Shown here piece after piece: positions 1 to 12,035 of a stretch of 64,000 bases of DNA. Position 1 is the stretch's first letter; the number at the start of each line of letters is the position of its first letter. The DNA comes from Hsuehochloa calcarea. Taxonomy: Eukaryota > Streptophyta > Magnoliopsida > Poales > Poaceae. A model generated the notes under the pieces. It saw only the letters and a program-made list of their open reading frames with translations. It was not told where the DNA came from and ran no database searches. The position numbers were made by a program, and so were the translations under genes. The stretch lies in assembly GCA_036346395.1 (NCBI GenBank), contig CM070599.1:21567232-21631231 (forward strand). The letters run 5' to 3'.

Positions 1-553
1 GGCGCGGATGGGGTGGAGGGACAGGGCGGCGGCTGGCAAGCTGGTTAACTGTCAGGCGATATTTTCGTGCGTGAGGTGGGACGATGGGGCGATTACCCCT
101 ACTGCGTGGGGGTAAACCCCTTTCTTTATCAGTTAAGACAATAACATGAATCTCGGAGCCATGTATGACTAGTTATTTTAAGGGTTAATTCCTTATGTTA
201 CTGGAATTTTTCAAAATCCCTTACTGTGTTACTGATATTTGGGGTTCGAGCTATATGACCCAACGAGCGATACGTAAAGGATGATACAAACCTACGATGA
301 CAAATAAAGAATCGCCCCTTATTTTAAACCCATACATACAGATATTGGAACCAATTGAGGTGAATGGGACTAATGATGGGGCCCACACTGTTAATGTCCT
401 CCCTCTACCCTTGGCTGAGGGGCAGGAGACTTGACTCTGTCAGATTCATGTATAGAACACAAGATAGAACTCCGCGGCCACACATGCCATATATGTTGTT
501 CCCTGAATTCCCCCATGCATAGTGCAAACCTCGAAATTTATATAGTTTCATAG
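1..553. other. Upstream flank of the wall-associated kinase gene
   Basis: No coding sequence can be supported here. A TATA-like run (catatatg, about 488-495) lies roughly 60 bp before the kinase ATG and is a plausible core promoter element. A second TATATAG at about 540 is too close to the ATG to place a normal transcription start. The remainder is ordinary intergenic DNA in which no repeat was recognised. Confidence 0.3.
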
Positions 554-3500
554 ATGAAGTGGTACATACTAATGGAGATTATTTTCTTGGGTGCGGTATG
601 CTGTCTTCTACCTGCAGTCCTGTTAGGGATGCCAACAGTGGAGGCATCGGGTGCTCTGAGAAGGCTGGAGGGGACTAACGTGCCGCCCTCCGTTGCCACG
701 CTCGCCGGCTGCCGGAAGAGTTGCGGCAATCGGACCTTCGACTACCCCTTCGGCATCGAATCGGGCTGCTTCCGCGACCCCGACTTCGAGCTCACTTGTT
801 TCGTCGACGGTGACACCACCCAGCCCCCCAGGCTCTTCTTACGAGATGGCACCACCCAGGTTGTCCACGATATCGATGTTATTTACGCCATGAACAAACA
901 GCATGTTGACATCGCCTTCTCCCATACTATCTCCATGCTGTCCGGTGTCAATGTTTACAACATGTCCTGGATTCCTCCTGGTAGAGCCTTTGTGCTCGAG
1001 CATGCAGTGCTAAATGTCACCGGCTGCGACTTCGACGCATATTTTGATGATCAGGTCATTGGTACAACTACGCTGCTGTGCAGTGCTAGATGCCCCGACG
1101 AGGAGATCACGGACATGGTGGCTAGACAGAGCTGTAACGGCACTGGGTGTTGCCCCATCATTCTTGGCGCAACTTTTCGGGCCTTTCAGCTCAGATTTGT
1201 GCGCCATGGCCAAAGCGAGCTTGCGGCAGGCTCCAATCGGAGTTCCTTATGGGATAGAATCACCATAACTACTGACGATGCCTCCCTGTTATGGACTATA
1301 TCGGATCAACCGACCTGCGCCAGCAACTTGGATAATAGGAAAAACTATGCGTGTGTCAGCCGCAATAGCAACTGCATCGATGCGACATCAAGTTTCGGTT
1401 ATCTGTGCCGGTGTGATAGTGGTTACGAAGGCAATCCCTATATTCTGAATGGCTGCTCAAGTGACAAAGGTACAGTAATCAAGAGTAGTGATTTTAAGGT
1501 GTCACTAATAGTTTCATCTCTAATTTTGTTATATGAAAGAGCTAGATATGGTTGTTTGAGGAAGAGACGGCTTCCCTCTCTCTCTCTCATCTAGGATTTT
1601 CTTTGATATGAAAGGGCTAACCAACTACCGACATAGCATTATTGGAGATGTCCTAATACTCAACTAATCACCTCCCTCCAGTTCACAAAAACATGTAGTT
1701 TTGGGACACGTGCGGTCGAACTTTTGAAATCTTAGTTATTGGTATCTTTTTCAATATTTAAATTAGATATATGAAAATCATATGTGTTGATTCGTCTCGA
1801 AAAATGCTTTCATAACATTATAATTTCATTAGGTTTTACATATATATTATTATATTAATATATTAGTGGTCAAAGTTGTATTTTAAGAATCGTGTCGATG
1901 TCTAAAACCATATGTTTTTGTGAACTGGAGTAATATATTAATACTCCTATAAGGTTCTGCTTCCCCCTTGTTTTGTTTCACAGATTAAAACCCTCACCAA
2001 AAAAGACGTAGCATGCATTTAATGAGTATTTTCATTTACTACCCCTAGATTAGTAAGTAGAGAGATGGAAGATTCAGTAAAAATACTGGGAAGCGCACCC
2101 TCCTGACTCGATAAATGTAGAGAGATGAAACAGAGCTATTAACGGCCCCTTTATATCAATTCTAATAATTTTCTTGGTAGATTATAGATTTGTACAGAGG
2201 GAGTGTTGATAACTTTGTTAGTTAATCGGTATATCGGAGCTGTTGTTTTATTACATTAATTTCCTACGCAAGAAAACGCAAGAATGATACTGTGTTTTTC
2301 CCCGACTAATTCGTCCCCAAAACAATCATGAGCCAAATTAATCAAACAAGACTTGAGTAATCAAATAAGCTGTATGAGCAGTGAATAAAAATCCCTAACA
2401 AAAATAATTAGTTTAGTTGGTAGTTAGCAGTTGGGTGGTTATTCGACAAGAACCCTCTGACACTATTGACAACAATAGTTGTCTTACAGGGTAAAATAAA
2501 GTATTGTAAATGTGATGTCATTTTCCAATTTAAACAGGATACAATCCGGTTCAACAGAAGGCGAACTGTACCCGATTGTGTGGGAACATCAGTGTTCCAT
2601 ATCCGTTCGGCCTCGAAGAAGGTTGCTTTGCAAGGAAACTATTTCAGCTGCACTGCACAGATGCAATGTCTTCAGTTCTCCAATTCGATGACTACAATCA
2701 GGTGACTTACATAAATGTTAGCGAAGGCCTCGTGAGCATCAAACATAAGGCGAAAGATAACGACCAGCTGTTACTCATGGCGTTACCCGGAGAACCTGAC
2801 CTCTATGATGTTCCTTGGGAACACTCAATACTTTCAGTGGAATGGGCAGTTGCCAGTCTAACCTGTCAAGAGGCTCAATGGAACAGTTCTGGGTATGCAT
2901 GTGTTTCTGCTAATAGCATTTGTGTTGGTGTCAGCTCTTCGTATGATTATATTGGTTACCGGTGCAAATGCATGCCTGGTTTCCAAGGAAATCCATATGT
3001 CCGGAATGGATGCCAAGGTGAAGACACACACCCCAGATCTCTCTCTCTCTCTCTCCTCTCCTGTACAGGGGCAGCTTAGTGACTGAACAGGGCAGCACCT
3101 TAGCCCAGGGCTAATAATTTGCAAAGACTGCACTTTAGGTTGTTCAAAAAATATATATGGATCAAAGATGCCAGGTGTATGCAAGGACAGGCACCACAAT
3201 TTTTTATACGTTAATTTAAAAATTAAACACTGCTTGCAAGTTTGCACATCCATAGCCTACGGCGTCGAATGTCTCCGAGCCTAATGTAGCAGACCTTGCG
3301 TGTTGGAACGCCAGTCGATGATGTTGCAAGCAAAGTTATTCTGAAGTATATGTTTCAGCTGAGTTTATTTTTAGGAATGAGACTTTGTTTTATTAAAAAA
3401 AATTGAGTCACCACAAGAAGATAAAGATAAACAAAAAGATTCTTATTCAATGATAGGATCTACAACTAAACTTTATCTCTTCCTACTTTGAAAGTATACG

Positions 3501-5420
3501 TAGACATCTAAAATACTATAATAACTATACCCTTGATTAATTTCATTAATGGGAAGATACCATGAAACAACTAGTCCCAGCTAAGTGGACAAAATAATTG
3601 TAATTTTCTTTTGTCTATTGCTTTTCTCACATTATTGTGATGTGTTGCAGATATAGACGAATGCAATACACCAAATATTTGCAGAGGTAGTTGTCACAAT
3701 ACTGTAGGAAAATACTATTGCACAGACTGCCCATCTAAAACAAAGTATGACCCTACAACGATGCGGTGCATTGCAACAACAACAACACCAACAAATGGGT
3801 ACGATCTTCTCATAGTTATAGGTATGTCTTGTAATACTCTTAATGTTTCTTTCGAAAGAAATATGCTACTGAGCTCTACCAAAAAGCAGAACAGCAGAAC
3901 ACTTTTTCTCTTATGTTTATCCTTGATAATTGCACTGATCCTCTAAAGTCTGTCAAGAAAATAACTGGCATCAATTTACTGGACCTGAACAAAGCTTGAA
4001 TGGGCCAATCTCGGGCTGTGCCAGGGTGAGGCCTAGCCTAGTTTGAATCGGGCTGCGTCGGCTAGGTCAACACAGTTTCACATTGCAAAGTAAAAAAGAA
4101 AAATGTATCAGGCCGAGCCCAATAGATCTATGGATCTGAAACTTGATGTGCCCAGTTTTCCTGTTTTTTTTTTCTGAAAAGATAATCGTTCTGTTCGAAT
4201 GTATGGCTCATTTGCTTCAAGATACCAAGGACTTGACTTTTGTCTTCATTCCTCCAGGTATTTGCGCTTGCATTTTCACTGGTCCTACCGCTTTTCTCTG
4301 TACACAAGTGATCATTCACAGACGATGTGTCAGAAGACAGGTTCTCATGAGAAAAAGGGATGAGTATTTTCAACAGCATGGAGGCCAGCTATTATCGGAT
4401 ATGATGAAAATAGAGCGAGACCTTGCATTTACCCTGTACAAAAGAGAAGACATTGAGGCAGCAACCAATAACTTCGACAAGAACGAAATCATTGGGGAAG
4501 GAGGGCAGGGGACTGTTTACAAGGGGATTATGGACAACACTCTTGTTGCAATAAAAAGATGCAAAGTAGTTGACGAAAGCAGAAGAATGGAATTTGGACA
4601 AGAACTGCTAATTCTCTGTCGCGTCTACCATAATAATATAGTCAAGCTTCTTGGCTGCTGCTTGTTGTTTGAGGTCCCTATCCTGGTTTATGAATTTGTG
4701 CCAAATAAAACGCTACACGATCTGCTGCACGGCCAAGATAGGATGTGTTGCGTAACACTTGCAGCTCGTTTGAGGATAGCTTCTGAATCTGCTGAAGCTC
4801 TTGCACACCTGCACTCACTGATCCACCCTATCCTTCATGGCGACGTGAAGTCCGCCAACATTCTTCTAGGTGACAACTTGGTCGCAAAGGTGGCTGATTT
4901 TGGTTGCTCAATAATCTCACGAATGGACGAAGAAGCTCTCGTCGCAAAAGGCACAATTGGATACCTGGATCCTGAGTATCTGCAGTCGTGTAGGCTCACC
5001 GACAAGAGTGATGTTTACAGCTTCGGTGTTGTTCTTTTGGAGCTTTTAACTGGTAAGAGGCCGCGGTGCCTAACGTCAGTGTTTCAAGAGGCTATGAAGG
5101 AGGGCACACTTGATGAGCTCGTGGATAGAGAAATTGTTGATGAAGACGACATGGAGGTGATCCATCAGGTTGCTGAGTTAGCAAGCCAGTGCTTAGTTAT
5201 GCCAGGTGAGAGGAGACCGGCGATGAGGCATGTCGCGCAGGAGCTTCGACGATTAGCCGGCCTAGTGCGGCAACGTCCCGAAGCCGTCGACGGTCTCACG
5301 GGTTTCTCTGAGCTGGCCAGAAGCTCGATGGCCGATACCCCAGGCTACACCGAGAGCAAAACCACAGAATATTACAGTCTTGAGAAGAATGCCACGCTGA
5401 TCATAGAATTTGGCAGATGA
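554..5420 (+). CDS. Wall-associated receptor-like kinase (WAK), four exons
   Basis: Exons are 554-1469, 2538-3017, 3651-3821 and 4258-5420. All introns are GT-AG and phase 1, and together they give 909 codons plus stop. A hydrophobic signal peptide starts the protein; Met 554 or Met 572 could be used. Exon 1 holds a cysteine-rich GUB_WAK galacturonan-binding domain (CRKSCGN...YPFGI) and an EGF-like tail. Exon 2 holds a second, shorter GUB_WAK/EGF unit (CTRLCGN...YPFGL). Exon 3 is a calcium-binding EGF repeat (DIDEC) leading into a transmembrane segment that ends in exon 4. The kinase domain (about residues 590-870) has GEGGQG, VAIK, HGDVKSANILL, DFG and DPEY. HGD replaces the usual HRD, so it is a non-RD type. 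The region after GKRPRC is about ten residues shorter than in typical family members. WAKs sense pectin or pectin fragments at the plasma membrane, and an intact product is inferred. Annotating exon 1 as a separate truncated gene is possible but less likely, because the splice phases join cleanly. Confidence 0.85.
1672..1930. mobile_element. Stowaway-like MITE in WAK intron 1
   Basis: About 260 bp of AT-rich sequence is bounded by inverted repeats: CTCCCTCCAGTTCACAAAAA on the left, and TTTTTGTGAACTGGAG on the right (reverse complement CTCCAGTTCACAAAAA). Short size, AT-rich core and terminal inverted repeats starting CTCC fit Stowaway (Tc1/mariner) MITEs, which are common in grass introns. A clean TA duplication was not seen, so the exact ends are approximate. 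Confidence 0.65.
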
Positions 5421-7072
5421 AAAAAATTTAGCAACCGTAGATATTATCATCGGCCTTTTTTCAGATCTAATTGTAGTATTTGAAGTTGTGTACTTATCTG
5501 TATGTTCCTCACGAAGATCGAGTGGTCATCCGTTGGTCCTGCTACAGTGTTGTGGTAAATTTTCCTCGCAAAACAAAAACAATTGTGGTAAATTGTTTGA
5601 TGTCCACATATTGTGATCATATGCTCCTCCTATTTCACCATTTGGAAGTAATTTTAGCTCATTTACCATGCAAAACATTGCTTAAGCATGTTGTAGGTTG
5701 AAATTGGCCTGCTTCCAATATTTATCAAGCTGAGAAGGCTTTCTGAGAAGCTGGCATTTTAAGCCTCTTGCCAACCCGAACAAGGGCATTGTGAGTTGTG
5801 ACGTTGTTCGTTTGAGAGAGACTTAGGGTTAGAGGACAGGTTAGTTCAACCAAACACGGCGGCCCTAGCATAGTTCATGGGGTGTTCAGTTGAACACACA
5901 ATTTTTTTTTGACGAAATACCCTGTATTTAGTAAGTATATATACTAATAATTATGTCAAATACTTCATATTTATACGATCAATAGATTTTGGCCCATTTT
6001 CACCCCTCTCGCTCTCCAATTCATCTCAAGTACTATGGCCCAACAGTAGAATCAAGGAGGCTGATTAAGGGGGTAAATAAGCGGTTTAAAAAAGTCGTCC
6101 AAACTGAGTTTTATGCAAAATTAATAAACAATTTTGCATAATCAAAGCCTAAATAATTTTAGTCTCATTTGGTAGGTGAGCAAGATTGGAGGCAAGAGGT
6201 AGGAACAAGGTATCAAGCGGACGGCGCAATTCTGTTAAACAATATTTTGTTAATTCTGAACGTCCATCTCGAAAATCCTAGGTTGGAGCATCCCGTCATC
6301 TGTTGGCTCTCACCTCTTGCATTTGCTTCATCTCTACAGTGGATTGCTCGTCTCACCACCGCCTGTTGTTGCAATGTGTTTGGTTGAACTATAAGAGATG
6401 GAGATACAACTTCAATCCAGGTTGGAATTCACCACATCTTTTATCGGTAGAAAAAGTATTTCATTGCTTTAAGATTTATGCAGATTCAGTTGGATCACCT
6501 GTCAATGTAACACACCCAAGGAAATGGAGGTATGAAATTGTCACACGGATCATCCATATATCCAAGTGATAAGTAAGTTCATGTCATGCCAGCTTCGCAC
6601 CTTTATTCTGCGACCACCTAGAACAACACCAATACTGGCGCCCCAGCAGGGTCTGTTGAACAACCCAAAGGGCGAGGCGACGAAGATGTCGTTCGACCGG
6701 ATTCGCTGCTTTACTGCAGACTCCATTGACGGGACAGCAGTGTCGCTTGCACCGCGGGGACGGAGAAGAGCAAATCGACGATGACACTTCCAAAATTACA
6801 CATTGCACTGCGTCGCTGCCATCCGCTAGTGGAGCTCAAGGAGCTAGAGAGTCCATGACAGTGACGAGAGAGCACTGAGCAGATCCGAAGGAGCTCGCTG
6901 GCACTGAGCTCGAGGGAATCGGCCTTATTTGCGCAACAATGCTACCCAAGAAATTGAAGGTGGATCTCGAGGAGGGAAGTCGCGCTCGCCGGGCTACCCA
7001 ATCGGCAGTCGCCACGCGTGCACCCGTAATCGCCGCCTCTGGTCACTAGACTCGCCGCGTCCCCGCATGGCG
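5421..7072. other. 3' flank of WAK and unassigned intergenic DNA
   Basis: This stretch contains the presumed WAK 3' UTR followed by sequence without a recognisable gene. A 12-bp perfect inverted repeat lies at 6111-6122/6130-6141. Between about 6600 and 7060 the base composition is higher in G+C and short open frames occur, but no frame resembles a known protein and none is annotated. Confidence 0.4.
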
Positions 7073-7310
7073 GCGAAATCGAGCAGCCAACGCCATGGTC
7101 GCCGATGGAGTTTTTTTTTTTTTGAACGAAAAGAAGGAGAAACTGCTTTCATTTCATTGGAAGTAGAAAACAGTAAATAAAAAACTGAACGGGAAAAGCG
7201 AAAATACAAAACACAAGAACTATAATATAATAGATAAAGGGTGTCTGATGAGGATCGCATCCATTGATGCAACACCAACCAATGATGGAACATCATCGTC
7301 GCGTAACCCA
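7073..7310 (-). repeat. LINE-like 3' end repeat, shared with 32098-32435
   Basis: A run of T (about 7111-7122) is followed by sequence whose reverse complement reads as a short 3' tail ending in poly(A), preceded by the AATGAAATGAAAGCAGTTTC motif typical of plant LINE 3' ends. The same segment, including about 20 bp outside the poly(T) tract (cgccatggtcgccgatggag), recurs at 32098-32435. A shared flank outside the tail means the two copies arose by duplication of a larger unit, or that the true end lies further left. No reverse transcriptase coding sequence remains. Confidence 0.4.
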
Positions 7311-7482
7311 ACAGCTACCTGATCTAAACATTGGACCCATCACAGCCAATCGAGCTAAACAAATATGTGATCAAGTGAACGCTAACTTAATTTTCTCTTA
7401 TGATATCAATGACATGATTGTGCTTTCAACCTTTACTCTTTTGATTGAACTTAAGTGCACTAGTATGGACACTAAGGAAGGA

Positions 7483-10045
7483 TGTCGGACCCGGATTTTC
7501 TAATCCTGAATCCTCTGCGAATACACTGTGCTATTCCCTGGATCAGTAGATAGCACTCACAGATACATCACTGAATCATTTCATACATGGCTTAAAACCA
7601 TACCATTCATTAATTTAACACATCAGAGTTTACATAGACTGCATCGGGTCAAGTTTTACAATAAAGGCCGAACAGACCAAATGATTACATCACAAAAGTA
7701 GCGGAAGCGACAACACAAGCAAAAAGGGTGAGGGCACATCTCTTCACAGGCAAGCGACTGGGGAAACCTGTGTACATCCGATATTACCCGAAAACTCAGA
7801 TAATATAGGATGCATATAAGTACCAGCGGAGTCAGCTAGACTGGGGCGAGACTAGAACAACTAAGGACTAAACTAAACTTCAAGAATTTTCTGGGTCTTC
7901 AGACATCTGGTTCCTCGTAGTAGTCGTAATCTCCAATATTTCCTGCTTCTGAGGGTTTGGGGAAAGAGCGAGAATGAGCACAACCACCGTGCTCGCAAGC
8001 CAACACACAGAATGCAATAGTATACATGCAATGCTTAACAAGGATGGCTCAGGTTCTTTTATTTGCTAAAACAACATTTTCAATTATCATAATTACAAAT
8101 CTCTATGACTTAGCGTTTTAAACAAATTGCATTTTCATTAAAGAGAATAAGTGCAATATTAAATAACAGTAGAGGTTACCTCCACCTCATGCTAAATTTT
8201 GATAGCGGTTACTTCCACCGATTATCAACACTGGGTAAGGCTACCCAGGAAAAATCCAAAACAAGGGCTAGATGAGCCCAACACATTTCCATTCCACCCA
8301 CAAAGGTTTTTGAAATATAACTAACTCAGGTTAAGTTCCCATGTCCGCTTTTGACCGTAGGCACGGCTGTTTAAACAGTTTAGACTCTGCAGAGGTTGTA
8401 CACTGCACCCACAAGAGATAATCATACTCGTTACCCCACATGATTCCTTAGTCATGTAGTTGAGCGATCGTCACAGTAACGTTTCAAACTACCTTGCCCC
8501 TTCCGTCATCTCACCCCTATGGCCAATTCCATAAGTTGTGCGGGATGCTTACCACAACGACTAGCGCAGCTGGCCCCGGCCACAACGACTAGCGCAGCTG
8601 ATAACTTCACCATTTTCAGTGTCCCATTCAAGCTAGCGTACGTCCTGCCGCTTGCACACTTCTAAACACCAGTTGTGGGATGACATTCAGGGTTCAATAA
8701 TTTTACTAAGCCAAGTTGTAATTTGCAGACTTGCGGTTGTACTTATTTTACACAGGACGTCATGACAAGATTAAGTCCTTAATTCATCTGGACGGTTCAT
8801 ACCACATACCAACCATTCTCGTGCTACGTCCGCACCCACCACTCTTTCCATCCGTTCAGATATGGTACTAGCAAGTTGTTTAGGGTTTTGGGAAGGAAAA
8901 CCAATTAACGCAACACATCAGTCATCTACGTCCAATGACTGCCCAAAACTAATTTTCATGTTTAAAGGATGATGATTGGGACATTTATTGTCCTAGTACT
9001 TAAGCAAGACTAGCATGTCGCTTAAGTACAACACAGGCTAGTATTTACCACATATTTACTAGGGTGACAAAGAATACTGGATTCAATTATCAAATGATGG
9101 CTTAATAAGTAATTAATCAGCAAAGGGGTATTTAACTACCTTAAGCTTTAACATATCATTGATTACAAAATTAAAGCATGCAACTTTGATATTTTAAATA
9201 AACATAGTTTGCATAAAATGTAGGCTCAGAATGATCAAAGTATCGACTCGCCTTGGTTAAAGGCAGCGGGGTCTTGGTATTCTTGAGCTTGATCGAAGTT
9301 GAGGTCTCCTGCGTCTTCGAACCCTAATCGGACGAAAGTACCGAAAAAAGACACAACAGCAGAAAGAGCAAATAAATATCAAACTCAACATAAATGAACT
9401 CCAAAATGAACAAGACCAGTGCCATTAGCAAGATCTTGATTTTAGAAAATTTTAGAAACTGGTTTCATAATTTTGGAGTTATACAGAAAAAGATATGAAT
9501 TTTTGAAGCTTTTAAATGAAATTTTGATTAAAAACTAAATCAGAAAAACCGCTTTTTCTCGCGCTAACACGTGGCGTGCACTGTGCTCGGTCCACGGGCA
9601 CTGTGCTCGTGGACCGAGTCCACGCGCACCGGCGCACGGCCACAGTGGCCGGGCCCACCCGTCACAGGCACAGCGTGGGTGGGACCCACCTGTCGGTCGC
9701 GGCGGCGGCGATAAAAACGACGGCGTCGCGCAGAGTGTGACGCCTCGCTTTCTCCGCGCCCGTGAGAGAGAGAGGGAGAGGGAGCGGCGGGGGAGGGAGT
9801 GCACGGCGGCGGCCGGAGGGAGAGAGAGGAGGCGGCGGCGCTGGAGCTGGGGAAGGAGGCCGGGCGGAGGATGCGATGGCAACGACGAAGCGGCGGAGGG
9901 GAGGCGCCGAGGCTGGAGCCGGAGAAGAGGGCAAGGGAGGAGGCGGCGACGACCCGCGGAAGTGGCTCGACGAGGGCGACCGACGCGCAGGAAGGGAGCG
10001 AGGTGGGGGAGGGAAAAAAAGAGGAGGAGGCCGAGGCTCGGCTTT
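7483..10045 (-). repeat. LTR-like repeat of a Ty3/gypsy type element, reverse orientation
   Basis: The block starts TGTCGGACCC, the same terminus found at 10513 and about 37228. It has the organisation of the other LTR-like sequences in the window (an agcggaagc motif and a long non-coding AT-rich stretch), then a very G+C-rich end at about 9550-10050 with a GA-rich tract. A 21-bp direct repeat (ccacaacgactagcgcagctg) occurs twice near 8551 and 8580. Several long open frames in the G+C-rich part overlap on both strands and look like composition artefacts. No target duplication was found, so the block is probably truncated. Confidence 0.45.
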
Positions 10046-10512
10046 TACACCTCACTAGGGTGGTTGTCCCCAGTATAAATACCCATGTACTCCAACTATT
10101 AGAGAACTTTTGATAAAAGAACTCAGATATATGATATTGCCGCAAGACTGCTAGTGTTTTTACCACCTTTGCTCTTGTGAGTTCTCTTGGTTCATGAGAA
10201 GGGGCCAATGGTTCCCCCTACTTCGTGCTCTATGGTTCTGGCCGTTTTGTGTGGATTAGTCTTAGTTTGTGGTTTTGCGATTGTTCGGACAGTCGGTCGA
10301 AGTTCTTGAAGCTTCGGATCGTGTCTTCCCAACTATGGGTCGCATCTAACCTTAGCAGGTTAAAGCTACTTACCCCGACTGTTTGCAGCTAGTTATCCTT
10401 CACACTGATCCTACGTCGAGAAGATCGGGCCACCGTCCGGACATTAACTCCTCACTGGGTTTGTGCCTACTATCTTGGTATCAGAGCTTCCGTTGACACG
10501 ACATGATTTGTT
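10046..10512 (+). repeat. LTR fragment with TATA box and tRNA-Met primer-binding site
   Basis: A TATA box (TATAAATA, 10074-10081) precedes a presumed R-U5 region, and a perfect initiator tRNA-Met primer-binding site TGGTATCAGAGC lies at 10476-10487. This fixes a plus-strand LTR retrotransposon whose LTR ends just before 10476. Only about 25 bp of its internal region survives before another repeat begins at 10513. The same junction, with a decayed primer site (TGGTATCATAGC), is repeated near 37200. Confidence 0.6.
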
Positions 10513-12035
10513 TGTCGGACCCCAGGCTTTGAATACTCGAAGCCCTCGTGTGTGTACTATACTAGTCCCATAACCAGTGGCTAGTGCACACATCCACAAT
10601 ATTGATAATCACATCTATATATTTATACATAAAAAATAAAACAAATATGATACATAACTTAGACGATTACAGAGTTTACATCACAAGGGCCGACCGGCCA
10701 AATAAAGACATAAGTATTAGAAGTAACGACTGAAACAGTGGAAGCATAATATGTATAAGGTCCAAAAGTCCAGCGGTATGCACATCCAAACTCTCAGGCA
10801 ACCAACAAGAGACAAGTCCTATAAATACCATAACCAAACACACCAGTTCTGGGTGCAAACAAGATGTCGTCTGGCGCAAGATTATTCTCTAACTCTGAAC
10901 AACAATTTAGGCAAGATTGAGTATATTGCGCACTCAGCAAGACTTGTAGTGTATTGCAAAATTTGTATAAATGCAAGGCTAACAAGAGATGATGCTCTAT
11001 GCTACAAGTTATTTTCAACAATAAGCAAATTTTATTTACAATATCAATACGTAATATTTTACCACAAAATTTTAAAGAGCGGTTAAATAGACAAAGGACA
11101 ACAAGTAAGTAATTAAATAAATAACAACTCGCAACCCTCCTCGGTTGCGAGCAATATCTTATTTTCAGCCATGGACATAGCACTCAACTCAAATATAAAC
11201 CAACAAACCATTTCCCATATTTTTTAACAAAACTGTGAGAACCCAGGGTATTTAACTTGTAATACTTAACCGTCCGATTGGTCCTAGCATTACAAATCAA
11301 ATATCCCGCTCTCAGTGTATTGTATATCTCCCAGCAGCGGTACATATATACCTTTACAAAATTTAAAGCATCAATTTCATACACAAGTTATTACAATACC
11401 GAGTCTTCATAATTTACAACACAAAAGACATTCAAAGTTCATATTACACAAATAGGGCCTACCGGCCAAATATAAGATAAATAACTAAAGTTTCAGCGGA
11501 AGCAAAAGCCATAAGATAGCGATAAACAAAAGCCAACTAGCTGCCCTTACCCACAAGGCAACCGACCGAAAACCTGCCGAGCTATTTGTCCTACACGAAG
11601 TCAGTCTCACAATAGTCGATCTCTTGGGGATCAACCTCCTCTGAAATTACAGCAACCAGGTCGCGTACAAAGTTGTACTCGCAAGTCTTACAAGCAAAAG
11701 AATATTTAGATGCATTCATGTATCAAAAGAAAGGCTATTACACTAAGCAATTTTCATCATAAAGCAGTTTTCTTTGCAATAGAGTAATATATTGTAAAGA
11801 AATTTTATCAAATCTATTTTTAAATATTTAAATAATAGCGAGACAATATTTATAAACATAATTAACCTCCTAGAGGTGACTTTCGAACAACCACCGTAAC
11901 ATAGCACGACCTACCCATTCGTACCACTCGATTTCAAGTTTTATCAAAATGTAATAGTCTAATTCTTGCACGACCTAACCAAGCATTGTCATAACCAAGA
12001 ACATGGTTAATCGGGTATATTAAAAACCCTGTAGG
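10513..12035 (-). repeat. Composite LTR-like repeat R, copy 1, left part
   Basis: Begins TGTCGGACCCC and continues as AT-rich non-coding sequence that can be aligned by eye with 37229-38768. From about 11236 (TGTGAGAACCC) it also matches the reverse complement of the end of the solo LTR at 56429-60467. The repeat is interrupted at 12036 by the CRM-like element and resumes at 22709. Bases 12031-12035 (GTAGG) are the left target-site duplication. It is an old LTR fragment or nested pair of fragments without coding capacity. Confidence 0.6.

Noticed and set aside
554..1594. Exon 1 of the WAK as a complete stand-alone gene of 346 codons
   Set aside because: The frame past 1469 is low-information intron sequence. 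A GT donor with correct phase joins exon 2, and a soluble product would lack the TM and kinase.
4143..4257. Kinase exon starting at Met 4143 or 4201
   Set aside because: The segment before 4258 is a T-rich intron end with an AG acceptor. The transmembrane segment continues from exon 3 in phase.
9535..10208. Long overlapping open frames on both strands suggesting a gene
   Set aside because: Extreme G+C and purine bias opens several frames at once. The frames are low-complexity Arg/Gly/Ser/Pro with no domain, and they lie within LTR-like DNA.
10476..10487. Possible tRNA-Met gene
   Set aside because: Only the 12-base 3'-end complement TGGTATCAGAGC is present, which is a retroelement primer-binding site and not a tRNA gene. 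No cloverleaf sequence is visible anywhere in the window.
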